From: Vibrio marinisediminis
Lineage (GTDB): Bacteria; Pseudomonadota; Gammaproteobacteria; Enterobacterales; Vibrionaceae
Length of the DNA: 64,000 bases
NCBI RefSeq assembly: GCF_014050145.1
Contig: NZ_JACFYF010000011.1
Location: forward strand, 58,120 to 122,119
Direction: 5' to 3'
Shown: positions 54,468-64,000 of the stretch, one piece after another
Numbering within the stretch: the stretch's first letter is position 1
Layout of the letters: each line of letters begins with the position of its first letter
Made by a program: the position numbers and the translations under genes
The notes under the pieces: generated by a model
What the model was told of the DNA's origin: nothing
Seen by the model: the letters and a program-made list of their open reading frames with translations, nothing else
Database searches by the model: none

Positions 54468-55730
54468 TTAGTTGAGTAACTTTTCTTTGGTTGAAGTAGA
54501 TGATTGCGGCATCTTTAAATACCAAAAGCAGCTCATGATCAGCACTGTCGCCGCAATGGTCCAACTGGTACTAATTGAATAAATATCAGCAATATAGCTG
54601 AGTAGCCCGGCTGAAAAAATAGCACCGCTTGATATGGTGAAGGAGTACAAAGACAATAGCGTTGAGCGCTGTTTTGATTCAACGGCGTGGTTTATTAAGA
54701 TCCGCTCAGAGTTATATCCAAGGGTGAATAGAAAGAAAAATAACAGATAAAGTAGAGTGAAAGCCTCAGGGGAGCGTGTCTGCGAAAGAAGCAATAGCAC
54801 GGCTCCAGCAAGGGCTCGTGAGGAAAAAAGCAAATAGCGATGTGAACCTTGAAACCAAGCGACGGCTTTGACGGAGCTAAACGATGCCAATGCCGCCATG
54901 GCAAAGTAAAGCGATGAAATAAGCCCAAAACGAGCGATTTCTGTATTCACTTGCAACAACATAAGCTGAGGTTGCCATAGGGTTTCTACTGTACTGAGGA
55001 CTAAGCCATACACGAAACCAGTCAAAAGCAATGGTCTTAACGTATCGTGGTTCAGACTTGCTTGTAGAGTAATGATGCAGTGCTTGATTACACCAGTCTG
55101 ATGTGAAGAAGCTTTGTTTATAATGCTATCTGCTTTGACGTCAGATTCGTGAATGGCGATCTTAGTGAGTACCAGAAGGACCAACGAAAGCAAGATAGTC
55201 ATGATCACGTTGCCATTAAATGGCTCGCTCTCGGTGGTTGACCATGCTTGATAAACAAACGGTAGTTGCCCTCCCCAAAAGCAGCCAATACCAATACCCA
55301 AGGTAAGCAAGACGTTGATCTTTGCTGAGGCTTGGTGGTAGGTGAGGTTTCCCTTTAGCTTATGGAATTCATCATAAAACCATGCGTCTAATGTGCCGGA
55401 ATAAACGGCTCTAGCGGAACCCAATAGAGCCGCAGCAAGCATCAAGTTGATAAAGCTATTGGCATAGAGTGTCACAACAGAGCCAAGTATCGTAATTACC
55501 AAAGAGATTTGATAGACCCGTTTTCGGCCGTATTGATCAGCTACACCACCTAAGGGTACTTCTAGTAATGCGCTGCATCCCACCCAAACGGTCATAACAA
55601 TGCCTATCTCTGAGAGCGTTAAACCGCGAGATTGATACAGTAAAATGATGACGGGTATGGTTAAGCCAACAATAAACCAATGAAATGCTTGGTGCATTGC
55701 ATACAACAGTGTCAGTTTTTCTTTAGACAT
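54468..55730 (-). CDS. Major facilitator superfamily transporter
   Basis: A 420-residue, 12-helix inner-membrane transporter. The inter-helix motif A is visible as GGVADQYGRKRVYQISL. It begins LTLLYAMHQAFHWFIVGLTI. The central loop, near 200-220, is hydrophilic (ESDVKADSIINKASSHQTG). Substrate unknown; efflux of a drug or metabolite is common for this branch. AAGGAG precedes the ATG. A divergent HTH regulator 98-104 bases away probably controls it. Confidence 0.88.
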   Translation of the reverse strand: MSKEKLTLLYAMHQAFHWFIVGLTIPVIILLYQSRGLTLSEIGIVMTVWVGCSALLEVPLGGVADQYGRKRVYQISLVITILGSVVTLYANSFINLMLAAALLGSARAVYSGTLDAWFYDEFHKLKGNLTYHQASAKINVLLTLGIGIGCFWGGQLPFVYQAWSTTESEPFNGNVIMTILLSLVLLVLTKIAIHESDVKADSIINKASSHQTGVIKHCIITLQASLNHDTLRPLLLTGFVYGLVLSTVETLWQPQLMLLQVNTEIARFGLISSLYFAMAALASFSSVKAVAWFQGSHRYLLFSSRALAGAVLLLLSQTRSPEAFTLLYLLFFFLFTLGYNSERILINHAVESKQRSTLLSLYSFTISSGAIFSAGLLSYIADIYSISTSWTIAATVLIMSCFWYLKMPQSSTSTKEKLLN

Positions 55731-55834
55731 ATGAGACTCCTTTAAGGAAAAAGTGTCTTATATGCACCCTTATGGCAAGATATTTAAAATATGGGTAGTA
55801 TAGTGATACTTAAGGTGTCTGGTCGTGGATGGTT

Positions 55835-56620
55835 ATGGAAATACAACTGCTGAATGAAATCACAAGATTGCTAAAAGTTGAGCTTAAGAAACACAATATG
55901 GCGTATCGAGACATTGCGCTGGTACTGAATATTTCTGAAGTCAGTGTAAAACGGCTGCTCAATGGGCAACAGGCAATTTCATTACAGAGAATACTGGCTG
56001 TGACCGCTCATTTAGACCTTTCCTTATCAAAGCTGATCTCTCAAGCCGAACAAAACGTTAATCAGTTAAGTTTCTTCACTGAGCAGCAAGATGACGCCTT
56101 TTTTGAGTTTCCACCGTTATTTACGTTATGGAGTGAGTTGGCAGAGCAGAGAACAGTTGAGCAAATTACAGACCGTCATGGCTTAGATCCGGCTTCACTC
56201 TATATTTATTTGCGAAAGTTAGAGCATTTGGAGCTTATTGAGTTGGACAGCGGTAATCGTTGTAAATTGATAAAACCAAGCCATACAGCGTTTGAGAGAG
56301 GGGCTAAGTACCCAGTATTCTTTGTCGAGGATGTGCTATCTCGGCTAAAAGATAGGGTGCTAAATATAGAAGCGAATGACAGAAGTGCATTTTTACTGAG
56401 CATGAAAGCCGAGCTGACCGCTGAAGAGTTTCAAGAAATTAATGACCAGCTAGACGAGTGGATGTTTAACAAGTTAAAAGAGAGTCAAGCCGTGAGTTCT
56501 CGGCAAGGGCTAAACACTCAGCCTTATACGTTTGGTTTTATGGCAGCAAAAGGTGCGTTCCATGAGCAGCTAGCAGCGATTCCGCGAGTAGATGATTCGC
56601 TTCGAAGTCGTCTAGTGTAA
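55835..56620 (+). CDS. XRE-like HTH regulator
   Basis: A 261-residue DNA-binding protein. An N-terminal Cro/C1-type helix-turn-helix is visible (YRDIALVLNISEVSVKRLLN, then QAISLQRILAVTAHLDLSLS). A middle part (about 95-140) looks like a second winged-helix unit (ITDRHGLDPASLYIYLRKLE). The C-terminal part may hold an effector or dimerisation domain. The ATG at 55835 is chosen because GGAT lies 5-6 bases upstream; 55829 is an alternative. Divergent from the MFS transporter, which it probably regulates. A long intergenic region follows. Confidence 0.83.
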   Translation: MEIQLLNEITRLLKVELKKHNMAYRDIALVLNISEVSVKRLLNGQQAISLQRILAVTAHLDLSLSKLISQAEQNVNQLSFFTEQQDDAFFEFPPLFTLWSELAEQRTVEQITDRHGLDPASLYIYLRKLEHLELIELDSGNRCKLIKPSHTAFERGAKYPVFFVEDVLSRLKDRVLNIEANDRSAFLLSMKAELTAEEFQEINDQLDEWMFNKLKESQAVSSRQGLNTQPYTFGFMAAKGAFHEQLAAIPRVDDSLRSRLV

Positions 56621-57148
56621 AGCCCATGTCACTTCTCTAACGTCGCCGCGTTTAAAGGTAAAATTAGCTGCATTTGCTCATCTGCAGATGACGCTGCCGA
56701 TCTAATGCTACGGCATTAGCCACACTGAATAGATTATTGAGGTATACATCGGATAATTAACGTTTTTTTGTGAAAAGGAAATCAACGTTACTCGGTTTTT
56801 TGGTATAAAATCACACTCTTGGTATATTGATTCTAATTGGTAGATGCGTATCTAGTGGTAATCATTACTACAAGGCGTAGTTGTGTATTTTCATCGCCAT
56901 ATAGGTCGGGTCGTGATGAGGATATAAGCAAGATATCAAGAGCATTGGACGCAACATCTCTAGTCGACTAAATGGAAAAGTGAGCCGTTATTTCTGAGAT
57001 AAATGGATCAAGGGAATGAACACGCTCCCTCGTAGAGAGGGGCAATGGTCTTAACAGGACTAAACGATTACTGAATATAATCATTTGTAAGTAGTAAATT
57101 AACGGTTGCAAACATTGCAGATTCGTTTTGATAGAACTTGAGGGTTCA
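56621..57148. other. Intergenic region with two hairpins
   Basis: About 530 bases. TCATCTGCAGATGA (56678-56691) is a perfect palindrome, and CTAATGC-TACG-GCATTAG (56702-56719) is a hairpin with a TACG tetraloop, UACG in RNA. They lie 10 bases apart. The rest has no recognisable content. Confidence 0.5.
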
Positions 57149-58018
57149 ATGGAACTTAGTAAACAATTGCAAAGGAACTTTTTCGAATCATTCCCAGGTT
57201 TCTTAAGCATTAGAGATAGCCAACATCGTTTTGTGTATATCAATGACAACTTTTTAGATTGGCTTAAAGAATTCACCGATGTAGATCCTATTGGCAAAAC
57301 AGGTCCAGAATTATCTCAGGTGGTGCCAAGTAATGTCGCTAGTATGTTGCTTTCTTGCCATGATGAAAGCTTGAGGTTCTTAAAATTTGGTGAGTTGGCG
57401 CCCAAAGTTCTGACCTTTACAGGGCGTGAAGGTGAACAATTTTTCGAGATTATAAAATTTAAGCAACAAGTAGACGATGGTGTTTATATTTTTACCACGG
57501 GTTTTGAAGTGACTAAGCTGTATGAAAGTGCGCGGCTATATAAACACAAGAGCTTAACGTGTGGATTGACTGGATTAAAAAACAAACGAGCATTGGTGGA
57601 GCTTATTGAGGAAAATCCTGAGTTCTCGGGCATCGTGATTGCGATTGACTTGGATTGTTTTAAGCGCGTAAATGATGAGAATGGTCATTTAACCGGAGAC
57701 AGTGTTCTCAATACGTTTTCACAAATACTGGTAAAGAATTTTCGAGAAGAAGATTTTGTTGCGAGGGTCGGTGGTGATGAATTTATCGTTATTTGTGAGA
57801 ATGTTTTTTCGACCACTAAAGTGATGCATCGTATTGAAAAACTTGGTATCGAATTTAATCAATTATTTTGCAGCGACTATCCTTACTTCAATTGGAGTTG
57901 GGGTTGTGCACAGATAACTGGTTGCTTAAATGAAGCAATTGATAACGCAGATAAAGTTATGTATTCAAGCAAGCAACGTGCCAAAAGAGGCGTGGGTGAG
58001 CTTTGTGGAATTGCCTAA
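57149..58018 (+). CDS. PAS-GGDEF diguanylate cyclase
   Basis: A soluble 289-residue c-di-GMP synthase. A PAS-like domain (about 5-125) begins FFESFPGFLSIRDSQHRFVY. The GGDEF domain (about 130-285) begins LTCGLTGLKNKRALVELIEE and has an intact ARVGGDEF near residue 208, with the metal-binding Asp in IAIDLDCFK. The ATG at 57149 is chosen because GAGG lies 6 bases upstream; a TTG frame 7 codons earlier is unlikely. It is probably monocistronic. No terminator is obvious. Confidence 0.93.
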   Translation: MELSKQLQRNFFESFPGFLSIRDSQHRFVYINDNFLDWLKEFTDVDPIGKTGPELSQVVPSNVASMLLSCHDESLRFLKFGELAPKVLTFTGREGEQFFEIIKFKQQVDDGVYIFTTGFEVTKLYESARLYKHKSLTCGLTGLKNKRALVELIEENPEFSGIVIAIDLDCFKRVNDENGHLTGDSVLNTFSQILVKNFREEDFVARVGGDEFIVICENVFSTTKVMHRIEKLGIEFNQLFCSDYPYFNWSWGCAQITGCLNEAIDNADKVMYSSKQRAKRGVGELCGIA

Positions 58019-58237
58019 GAAGACTCCTTTAATAGTGAAGGTTAGAATACTTGTGTAAGACTCTAAACCAATTCTCAAGTCTGCAAATTACCCCGGTCAT
58101 ACTCAAAGCGATCCTGTTGAAATACATGCTGCAAGATCGCTATTGGGTTTGTGTGAACACAGAATTTAATAACCCTATTGGTTGCGATTACCTCAATTTA
58201 AGCGCAACTTGTTTTAATCTTATTCATAAATGAATAT

Positions 58238-59332
58238 TTAGAACACAAAATTGAGCATGACGGTAAATAGATTTGCATGCTTGTCTGCGGGCTCTTCAAC
58301 GAAGGCGCCATTGACTAGCGTCTGTTTATTGCTGAAGTACTGCCATTCGGCATTGATAGAAACATTGTAATAAACGTCATAGCGTGCGCCCAAAAACAGA
58401 CTATCCGCTTCTAACTTGTCATTTTCATCGTATTGTTGAGCAAAGGTGAGATACGGTGTCCAGTTGTCATATCGGTTTGCAACCATAGCGTACCAAGAAG
58501 TCGAGCGGTCACTTTTTTGCGCTTCAGCGGTAAGGGTCAAATTATCAAACTCGTATTCAGCGCCAATTGAAAATAGTTCAATTCTTATGTCTTTCTCTTC
58601 TTCGACCACTGAAGGAAGAACGATTGGACCTGATGGTGTATCAACAACGTGATTATAAAGCGTCACTCTTTGGTCATATTCTGAGTTTAGATAAGCGAAA
58701 TTCCAGCGATAGTTGTTACTTGAAAATACCATATTCAAACCATACATTTCGTCTGTCTCTAGTTCCAAAAAGGTACTGTCGCTGAGTTTAATGTCTTTCG
58801 AATCTTTAATGCCAGCAAATGGTGTAATAGACAGCGTATACTCTTCGCCAAGATCTTGCGTCCAAGTAATGCTTCCACCTTCGTAATAGGTGATGCCCAA
58901 TATACTGCTATATACTTCTGTTGGTGGGCGAGACGGTGTATAGGCTTGACCTACGTAATAGTATTCAGAATAGAGAAACAGTGGAGCACGTAGTCGACCA
59001 ATCTGGAATGTCCAGTTCTCCAGATTATAAGCGAGATAGGTCCATTCTAATTCGGGGTCGCTCCAATTATCTTGAGGGCGTTTTACTAGTTGGGCTGAAG
59101 CCCTGACGTTGTCATAGTAAAGGTCCAGTTGAAGACCGAACGTGGTGTCGCAATCAAAACAATCGTTGTCATCGATTTCGCGGTGAATGAGCAGTGGCAT
59201 CGCATTGTCACTTTTTGCCCATGATGTTGATCCAAATCCACTTAGAGTTGCGTACTCTCCCATGTCAATACTTGCTACCGCGTAAGGTGTGACAAACGTC
59301 GCGCCAAGTAGTAGAGGAATCCAGCTCTTCAT
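58238..59332 (-). CDS. Outer-membrane beta-barrel protein of the kinase operon
   Basis: A 364-residue porin-like protein. A signal peptide (MKSWIPLLLGATFVTPYAVA) leads to alternating strands that fit a beta-barrel, for example LEWTYLAYNLENWTFQIGRL and TAEAQKSDRSTSWYAMVANR. The protein ends VMLNFVF, with the final Phe needed for barrel insertion. Two Cys near residue 60 (NDCFDCDTTF) could form a disulfide. GAGGGAA precedes the ATG at 59332; a longer frame adds five residues. It is last in the operon after the kinase and a PBP-like gene. Substrate unknown. Confidence 0.85.
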   Translation of the reverse strand: MKSWIPLLLGATFVTPYAVASIDMGEYATLSGFGSTSWAKSDNAMPLLIHREIDDNDCFDCDTTFGLQLDLYYDNVRASAQLVKRPQDNWSDPELEWTYLAYNLENWTFQIGRLRAPLFLYSEYYYVGQAYTPSRPPTEVYSSILGITYYEGGSITWTQDLGEEYTLSITPFAGIKDSKDIKLSDSTFLELETDEMYGLNMVFSSNNYRWNFAYLNSEYDQRVTLYNHVVDTPSGPIVLPSVVEEEKDIRIELFSIGAEYEFDNLTLTAEAQKSDRSTSWYAMVANRYDNWTPYLTFAQQYDENDKLEADSLFLGARYDVYYNVSINAEWQYFSNKQTLVNGAFVEEPADKHANLFTVMLNFVF

Positions 59333-59333
59333 A

Positions 59334-59819
59334 TTAGTTTCCCTCACTTACAACAAATAGTACGTTGGCATTAGTTGGTATCGCTTCAATTGGCGCATAC
59401 CCAATTCGGTTTGATTTTTGTTCCATCCATGCAATTAGGCTATCTATTTCTGAATTCGATATTTCCTTTGGTGGTCGCGCTTTCCCTGAGAAGGAAAGCG
59501 CGGCCCAATGCGCGTTCATTTGAGCTGTGTCTTTGCCTAGTAAATAGCGGTAAAATTCTTCTCGTTCTTGGCTATCTGCTGGCCAATCGGCAAGCTCAAA
59601 GCGTTGACCATTTAACGATTTCGCTTTGCCGCGATAGAGCTTACGCGCCTTAAAGACCGACATTTGCTCGAAGGAGTTGTTAAGGCTAAAAATTGCGTAT
59701 TGCTCCGCTGCTAGAGAGTGGCTAGGGTGGGACATTAGAAAGGCGTACAAGAAGAGCCCAATAATGAGTGCAGACTTATGATGTTTTAAGCTTCTTTTTA
59801 GTGGTACTGAGCTTTTCAT
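59334..59819 (-). CDS. Short PstS-like periplasmic protein
   Basis: A 161-residue exported protein that resembles the C-terminal half of phosphate-binding-type periplasmic proteins. It shows SFEQMSVFKARKLYRGKAKS, then the conserved WPADSQEREEFYRYLLGKD region, HWAALSFSGKARPPKEISNS and RIGYAPIEA. The signal segment is about 14-39. The start is uncertain: the ATG at 59819 has AGGA 9 bases upstream, while the ATG at 59840 overlaps the kinase stop (ATGA). It is too short for a full binding protein, so it is perhaps a sensor partner of the kinase. The porin-like gene begins one base after its stop. Confidence 0.8.
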   Translation of the reverse strand: MKSSVPLKRSLKHHKSALIIGLFLYAFLMSHPSHSLAAEQYAIFSLNNSFEQMSVFKARKLYRGKAKSLNGQRFELADWPADSQEREEFYRYLLGKDTAQMNAHWAALSFSGKARPPKEISNSEIDSLIAWMEQKSNRIGYAPIEAIPTNANVLFVVSEGN

Positions 59820-59836
59820 ATGTTGTTGTCCTAGGC

Positions 59837-62800
59837 TCATACGATACTTTCAATTTGATCGATTAGTATTTTTTTACGAACGGGTTTCGCGATATAGGCA
59901 TCCATACCTGAGTCAAAACAACGTTGAATATCATCGTCGATGACACTTGCTGTTAATGCAATGATTGGCGTTTTCTCTAACCCACCTTTCTGTTCAATTC
60001 TGCGAATTTCGCGGGTGGCTTCAAAACCATCTTTAATTGGCATCATGCAATCCATCAATATGACCTGATAATCGGGGTCATGACGATACATATCGACGGC
60101 TAGTTGCCCATTTTCTGCAATGTCATACTGATAGCCCGCTTTTTCAAGAATCAATGCTGCCACTTTCTGGTTTACTCTATTATCTTCAACCAAAAGTACT
60201 TTGGTAGCCGTTGAGACAGGTGCCATTGATTCAACAGAAGGCGTGTCTGTATTAATGATATTGAACTGTTCTTTTGCTCTGTCAGCCTGCGAGTACTGAA
60301 CAATTTTTGTTAGCAAAGAGTCGGCCTTAAATGGTTTAGATAAATAATCATCCATTCCGGCTTGATAGCATTGTTTAATGTCGTCATCGAGAACACTCGC
60401 TGTTAGCGCGATAATAGGCACTCTTGATGCAAGCTCTTCTTCAAAGAGACGAATGTTTTTTGTTGCGGTAAAGCCATCCATGATAGGCATCATGCAATCC
60501 ATGAGTAGCAACGAATATTTATCTGGATGAGACGTGTACATTTGAAACGCTTCAGCCCCGTTATGTGCCATTTCGAAATCTATACCAGCATTACTTAAGT
60601 GTAACCCTGCAATTTTTCGATTCACGGCATTGTCCTCAACAATTAATACACGCTGAGTTTCCGGGTTGCTATACGTAACCATTTCTGCAATATCTAACGA
60701 ATTATTATTTGACGTTAGCGCTTTAAGCAGGCGCTGACCTAACAAAGGTTGTGTCACGATAGCTTGAACATTGGCTTCATAGCTATAAGGTTTGCTAGAG
60801 AAAGGTCTGATGATGCATAAGCGCTTATCATCATCTATCGCTTTTAACTGAGGAGCATACTGGCTTGGTGAATCGGCGTCTGATTCGATAAAAATGATTA
60901 TATCGAACGTGGGATTGGTATCTCTAACATAATCTTCAATTGAGGCGTATTCGCAAACCACTTTTTGTTGGAAGAACTGCAATTCTTGTTTGACCGTATC
61001 GCGTTGATGTTCATCTCTACCGATGATGCAAACGTTGTAGTGTGGGCGTTTTTTTGTTTGATACTGTTCTTGTTCGATTTCCAACTGGAGTGAAAAATAG
61101 AAACGGCTACCTCTGTTCTTTTGCGAATCCAATTGAATTTTTCCGCCCATCATCTCGACCAACTGATGGCTAATAGCTAAACCTAAACCAGTACCACCAA
61201 ATTTACGTGTCGTTGATTCGTCCTCTTGTGCAAACGGCTTAAAAATTTGTTGCTGTTTACTGTCATCAATCCCTATTCCTGTATCACTAACAGAAAATTC
61301 CATGCTCACGCGATCGCCCACGTACGCTTGGCAGCAAACGGAGAGCTCGACAGCACCGTCGCTAGTGAATTTGACGGCGTTAGACATAAAGTTCATTAGC
61401 GTTTGTCTTAAGCGATGGTCATCAACTAACACTTTATATGGGGTGTTTGGACTAATAGTGACGTTGAGTTGTAGGTTTTTCTCTCTAACTTGAGGTGCAA
61501 TGATTGCTGCAACATCATAGATAACTTCTCGAATAGAGGTGGGTTGATGACTAATGAGTAACATCCCTGATTCAATTTTCGAAAAGTCGAGGATGTCGTT
61601 AATTAGACTGAGAAGTAACTGCGAGGATGTTTCAATGGTGTCTACGTAATCACGCTGTGATGCCGAAAGTTTTGTTTCAGACAAGACTTCAGATACACCA
61701 ATTACACCATTTAGAGGGGTCCTAATTTCATGAGACATATTTGCAAGGAAACTGCTTTTCGCGCGATTCGCTCGTTCAGCCGCATCTTTAGCTTTTTCTG
61801 CATCATCCTTTGCTTGAGTTAATCTTTCATTGGCAAGCATTCTATCAATAGTGATGCGCTCGACTTCATGAGCAAATTTACCGAGTTCATCATTACTGCG
61901 TATCGTTTGAGTCAATGAGTTGGGTTGTTGGTTTTCTTCTGACTTTAAATATTCTAAAACAAGATTCAGTTTATGGGTTATATGGTGGGTAAGACTAAAT
62001 GCAATAAACACCACAAGTAATGTGAGTATGGAGACTAGGCTGATATAACTAATGCGTTCAAACTGGGCTCGTTGAATAGAGTCTTGAATACGGCTTACAA
62101 TCTGAAATTCTATGGTACTTGCTACATCATTTAGTAACACTAAACGGGCGTTCATTGCATTTGTGCCCAGTTGAATGTCACGGCTGTTCAGTTGAGATAA
62201 TGATGCTTCAGAGAGTAAATCTTGGCGAAAGCTTTGGCTGTGAATAAATGCAGAGTTGCTAAATGCCTGAATCATCATTTTGACTTGTTCAGCATTCGCA
62301 TTGAGATTGACGAACCTTTCAACAAAGAGTTGCTGACGTTCGGCTAAAGTTTTTAGTTGTTCACTAATATCTTGATCGTATTCGTGATTCACCTGAAAAG
62401 ACTGCAGCAATATATTGCTCAATTGGCTCTCTTCGTTGGCCCAGAAAGACATCCATTCGAGTTGAAGAAGAGCATTCAGGTTGTTTTGGATCTCATTAGG
62501 TACATCACTCATATCGAGCTTTTCTAAGGCGAGTAACATTTGATGGTAAAGATCCGCTTGCCACTCGAAATTGTCCCACTTTTCTTCGATGCTTTGCAGG
62601 TCCGCTAACTTTTGCTGCCCTGCTAGTTTTTGCTGTGTTGATATTAAACTTTCCACTGCTTCGCGCATCTGTTGTGCCTGTTCGTCGCGAAAAAGTGTTG
62701 GGATGAGTTGGTTTAGAGAAGAAGTAGATAGCGGCTCTGATGTTGGGGAGTAAACGCCCGATATGCCACGTAAAAAACTGGTTGTACTGGTTGCCTGTAA

Positions 62801-62935
62801 CAAAGCATCAGTGCTTTTATTTAGGGCTGAAATCTGTAAAAGCGCCAAGTAGATAAGAAGGCATATTGGCAAGCACACAAGACCGTAAAGCTTGTATTTC
62901 AGTGAAATGTTTTGCCAAGGGCTCCACTTTATCAT
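59837..62935 (-). CDS. Hybrid sensor histidine kinase with two intact receiver domains
   Basis: A 1032-residue inner-membrane kinase. Two transmembrane segments (about 20-40 and 295-318) enclose a helical periplasmic sensor. A HAMP-like stretch and coiled coil ([20 protein letters not shown]) precede the HisKA H-box ([20 protein letters not shown]). The ATPase domain shows [17 protein letters not shown] and GTGLGLAI. A degenerate receiver comes next, then two good receivers, [15 protein letters not shown] and [15 protein letters not shown], each with LMDCMMPI around the phospho-Asp and a downstream KP. There is no HPt domain, so relay needs another protein. The ATG at 62935 is preferred over a TTG at 62956. 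Confidence 0.92.
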   Translation of the reverse strand: MIKWSPWQNISLKYKLYGLVCLPICLLIYLALLQISALNKSTDALLQATSTTSFLRGISGVYSPTSEPLSTSSLNQLIPTLFRDEQAQQMREAVESLISTQQKLAGQQKLADLQSIEEKWDNFEWQADLYHQMLLALEKLDMSDVPNEIQNNLNALLQLEWMSFWANEESQLSNILLQSFQVNHEYDQDISEQLKTLAERQQLFVERFVNLNANAEQVKMMIQAFSNSAFIHSQSFRQDLLSEASLSQLNSRDIQLGTNAMNARLVLLNDVASTIEFQIVSRIQDSIQRAQFERISYISLVSILTLLVVFIAFSLTHHITHKLNLVLEYLKSEENQQPNSLTQTIRSNDELGKFAHEVERITIDRMLANERLTQAKDDAEKAKDAAERANRAKSSFLANMSHEIRTPLNGVIGVSEVLSETKLSASQRDYVDTIETSSQLLLSLINDILDFSKIESGMLLISHQPTSIREVIYDVAAIIAPQVREKNLQLNVTISPNTPYKVLVDDHRLRQTLMNFMSNAVKFTSDGAVELSVCCQAYVGDRVSMEFSVSDTGIGIDDSKQQQIFKPFAQEDESTTRKFGGTGLGLAISHQLVEMMGGKIQLDSQKNRGSRFYFSLQLEIEQEQYQTKKRPHYNVCIIGRDEHQRDTVKQELQFFQQKVVCEYASIEDYVRDTNPTFDIIIFIESDADSPSQYAPQLKAIDDDKRLCIIRPFSSKPYSYEANVQAIVTQPLLGQRLLKALTSNNNSLDIAEMVTYSNPETQRVLIVEDNAVNRKIAGLHLSNAGIDFEMAHNGAEAFQMYTSHPDKYSLLLMDCMMPIMDGFTATKNIRLFEEELASRVPIIALTASVLDDDIKQCYQAGMDDYLSKPFKADSLLTKIVQYSQADRAKEQFNIINTDTPSVESMAPVSTATKVLLVEDNRVNQKVAALILEKAGYQYDIAENGQLAVDMYRHDPDYQVILMDCMMPIKDGFEATREIRRIEQKGGLEKTPIIALTASVIDDDIQRCFDSGMDAYIAKPVRKKILIDQIESIV

Positions 62936-63216
62936 TATTGTAATTATCCAGTTCAAACCAACTAATATGAAAAGTGTAGAACAGCCACGGGTTTAATCTA
63001 GTGTAACTGTGTGATCTTATTCCAATTTGCTGAATTGATCTGTGATAGCAAGCTAACTAAGATTTTTATTACATAAGTTACTAATAAATCGCCTGCTTAG
63101 TCGATGATTGCAACTTAAGAATTCGGTTAATTTTTAAACTACAATATAGATAATGCCAAACAATATTGGGTGGCAGCTACTATGCGGAGAAATACGGTTG
63201 GACATAAGGAGTCATT

Positions 63217-63456
63217 ATGTTAGGAGAAGATCATTCCCTGTTAAATGAATTTCCGGAACACGGAGATGCAATTCACCAACTTAGCCAAAACGACATGTCG
63301 TTTGCTAGCGACGTAAAAGAGTACAATTCATTGGATCGTGAAATTAGAGCTTTAGAAGTACGAGGTTCACCAATTAATGACGCGGCAATGAATAAACTGA
63401 AACATAGCCGAGCAACCCTGAAAGACTCTCTTTACCAACGTATTATTGTAAAATGA
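63217..63456 (+). CDS. YdcH-like small protein (DUF465)
   Basis: A 79-residue helical protein that matches the YdcH family: MLGEDHSLLNEFPEHGDAIH, then YNSLDREIRALEVRGSPIND, and ends KLKHSRATLKDSLYQ. Two helices should form a coiled hairpin. Function not established. AAGGAG lies 6 bases before the ATG. It stands alone and ends at a shared terminator. Confidence 0.9.
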   Translation: MLGEDHSLLNEFPEHGDAIHQLSQNDMSFASDVKEYNSLDREIRALEVRGSPINDAAMNKLKHSRATLKDSLYQRIIVK

Positions 63457-63465
63457 ATCGATAAA

Positions 63466-63496
63466 AAAACACCCGCCAGTAAGCGGGTGTTTTTGT
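63466..63496. terminator. Bidirectional terminator between the YdcH and transketolase genes
   Basis: AAAACACCCGC pairs with GCGGGTGTTTT around CAGTAA. T residues follow on the plus strand, and the A-run before the stem gives T residues on the minus strand, so it can end both convergent genes. Confidence 0.9.
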
Positions 63497-63520
63497 GTTG
63501 GAGTGCTTATATCGCGATGT

Positions 63521-64000
63521 TTACGCTAATAGCTCATTAGCGGTATTTACAACGTTTTCAAGCGTGAAGCCAAACATTTCAAATAGTTGATCAGCTGGTG
63601 CTGATTCACCAAATGTTGTCATACCGATGATACGACCATCAAAGCCTACGTACTTGTACCAGAAATCTGCAATACCCGCTTCGATAGCAATACGAGCAGT
63701 GACGTCTGATGGAAGCACTGCTTCACGGTAAGCGGCGTCTTGCTTGTCAAATGCATCAGTAGATGGCATTGATACAACGCGTACTAGCTTACCTTCAGCG
63801 CTTAGCTTGTCAGCCGCAGCAACCGCTAGTTCAATTTCAGAACCCGTCGCAATTAGGATCAACTCAGGCTTGCCTGCACAATCTTTTAGGATGTAGGCAC
63901 CCTTAGCGATGTCTGCTACTTGCTCAGCCGTACGTGCTTGTTGCGCTAGGTTTTGACGAGAGAAGATCAGCGCTGTTGGACCATCTTTACGCTCAATTGC
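63521..64000 (-). CDS. tkt: Transketolase, C-terminal part (5' end outside window)
   Basis: The minus-strand frame is open to the window edge, so about 159 C-terminal residues are visible. They read [13 protein letters not shown], then GGSE-like [36 protein letters not shown] and [20 protein letters not shown], the end of a transketolase. The enzyme transfers two-carbon units between sugar phosphates in the pentose phosphate pathway, with thiamine diphosphate bound by domains upstream of this piece. Codon choice is strongly biased, as for a well-expressed gene. Confidence 0.95.
   Translation of the reverse strand, partial: AIERKDGPTALIFSRQNLAQQARTAEQVADIAKGAYILKDCAGKPELILIATGSEIELAVAAADKLSAEGKLVRVVSMPSTDAFDKQDAAYREAVLPSDVTARIAIEAGIADFWYKYVGFDGRIIGMTTFGESAPADQLFEMFGFTLENVVNTANELLA

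Noticed and set aside
56944-56975. GGACGCAACA-like stretch upstream of the PAS-GGDEF gene considered as a c-di-GMP riboswitch
   Set aside because: The other conserved parts of the GEMM motif (GGCAAA, GACGCAAAGCC, tetraloop helix) are absent.
58051-58233. 60-codon plus-strand frame after the PAS-GGDEF gene
   Set aside because: No ribosome site, no conserved character; probably chance.

Overview
The window reads as a stretch of the second chromosome of a Vibrio species (inference). Pointers are a vct-type catechol-siderophore ABC operon, a second acetate kinase, ectABC with its own aspartokinase, kbl-tdh, a yej peptide importer, a YfcC-type permease and a tkt gene, together with moderate-to-low GC and many c-di-GMP proteins. 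I see no rRNA, tRNA, CRISPR array, prophage or insertion sequence.

Layout. 1-3.6 kb: end of an EamA permease, a VOC protein, then kbl and tdh for threonine breakdown to glycine and acetyl-CoA. 3.7-6.6 kb: a MerR regulator, a decayed oxidoreductase fragment, a small FlaG-like protein and a NupC-type nucleoside transporter preceded by two PurR-like boxes. 6.7-11.8 kb: pepT, a DM13 protein, an MscS-type channel and a PTS-EIIC/EAL fusion. 11.8-16.5 kb: ArsR regulator, hydrolase, L-lactate permease, LysR regulator, TPR-like protein. 16.6-25.5 kb: Lon-like protease, NUDIX hydrolase and yejABEF. 25.4-32.5 kb: PAS-GGDEF-EAL protein, S4 protein with a histone-like tail, Fur-type box and vctPDGC, cueR. 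32.9-42.8 kb: ackA, GAF-GGDEF protein, ectABC-ask, YfcC permease and an AstE/AspA-like metallo-deacylase. 42.8-48 kb: slipin plus NfeD pair and a CHASE4-PAS-GGDEF-EAL protein. 48-58 kb: small proteins, a four-gene envelope operon (two lipoproteins, a signal-peptide protein that may be a third, and a FlgT/CsgG-like protein), an MFS transporter with a divergent HTH regulator, and a PAS-GGDEF protein. 58-64 kb: a hybrid histidine kinase / PBP-like / beta-barrel operon, a YdcH protein and the 3' part of transketolase.

How the genes work together. Several modules are self-contained: kbl-tdh; yejABEF; vctPDGC, where a strong terminator after vctP would make binding protein exceed permease; ectABC-ask, which makes ectoine and its aspartyl phosphate precursor; slipin-NfeD. 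Five proteins that make, break or sense c-di-GMP are scattered through the window. The two loci that look least described are the lipoprotein/LpoB-like/FlgT-like operon at 49.7-54.3 kb and the kinase/PBP/porin operon at 58.2-63.0 kb.
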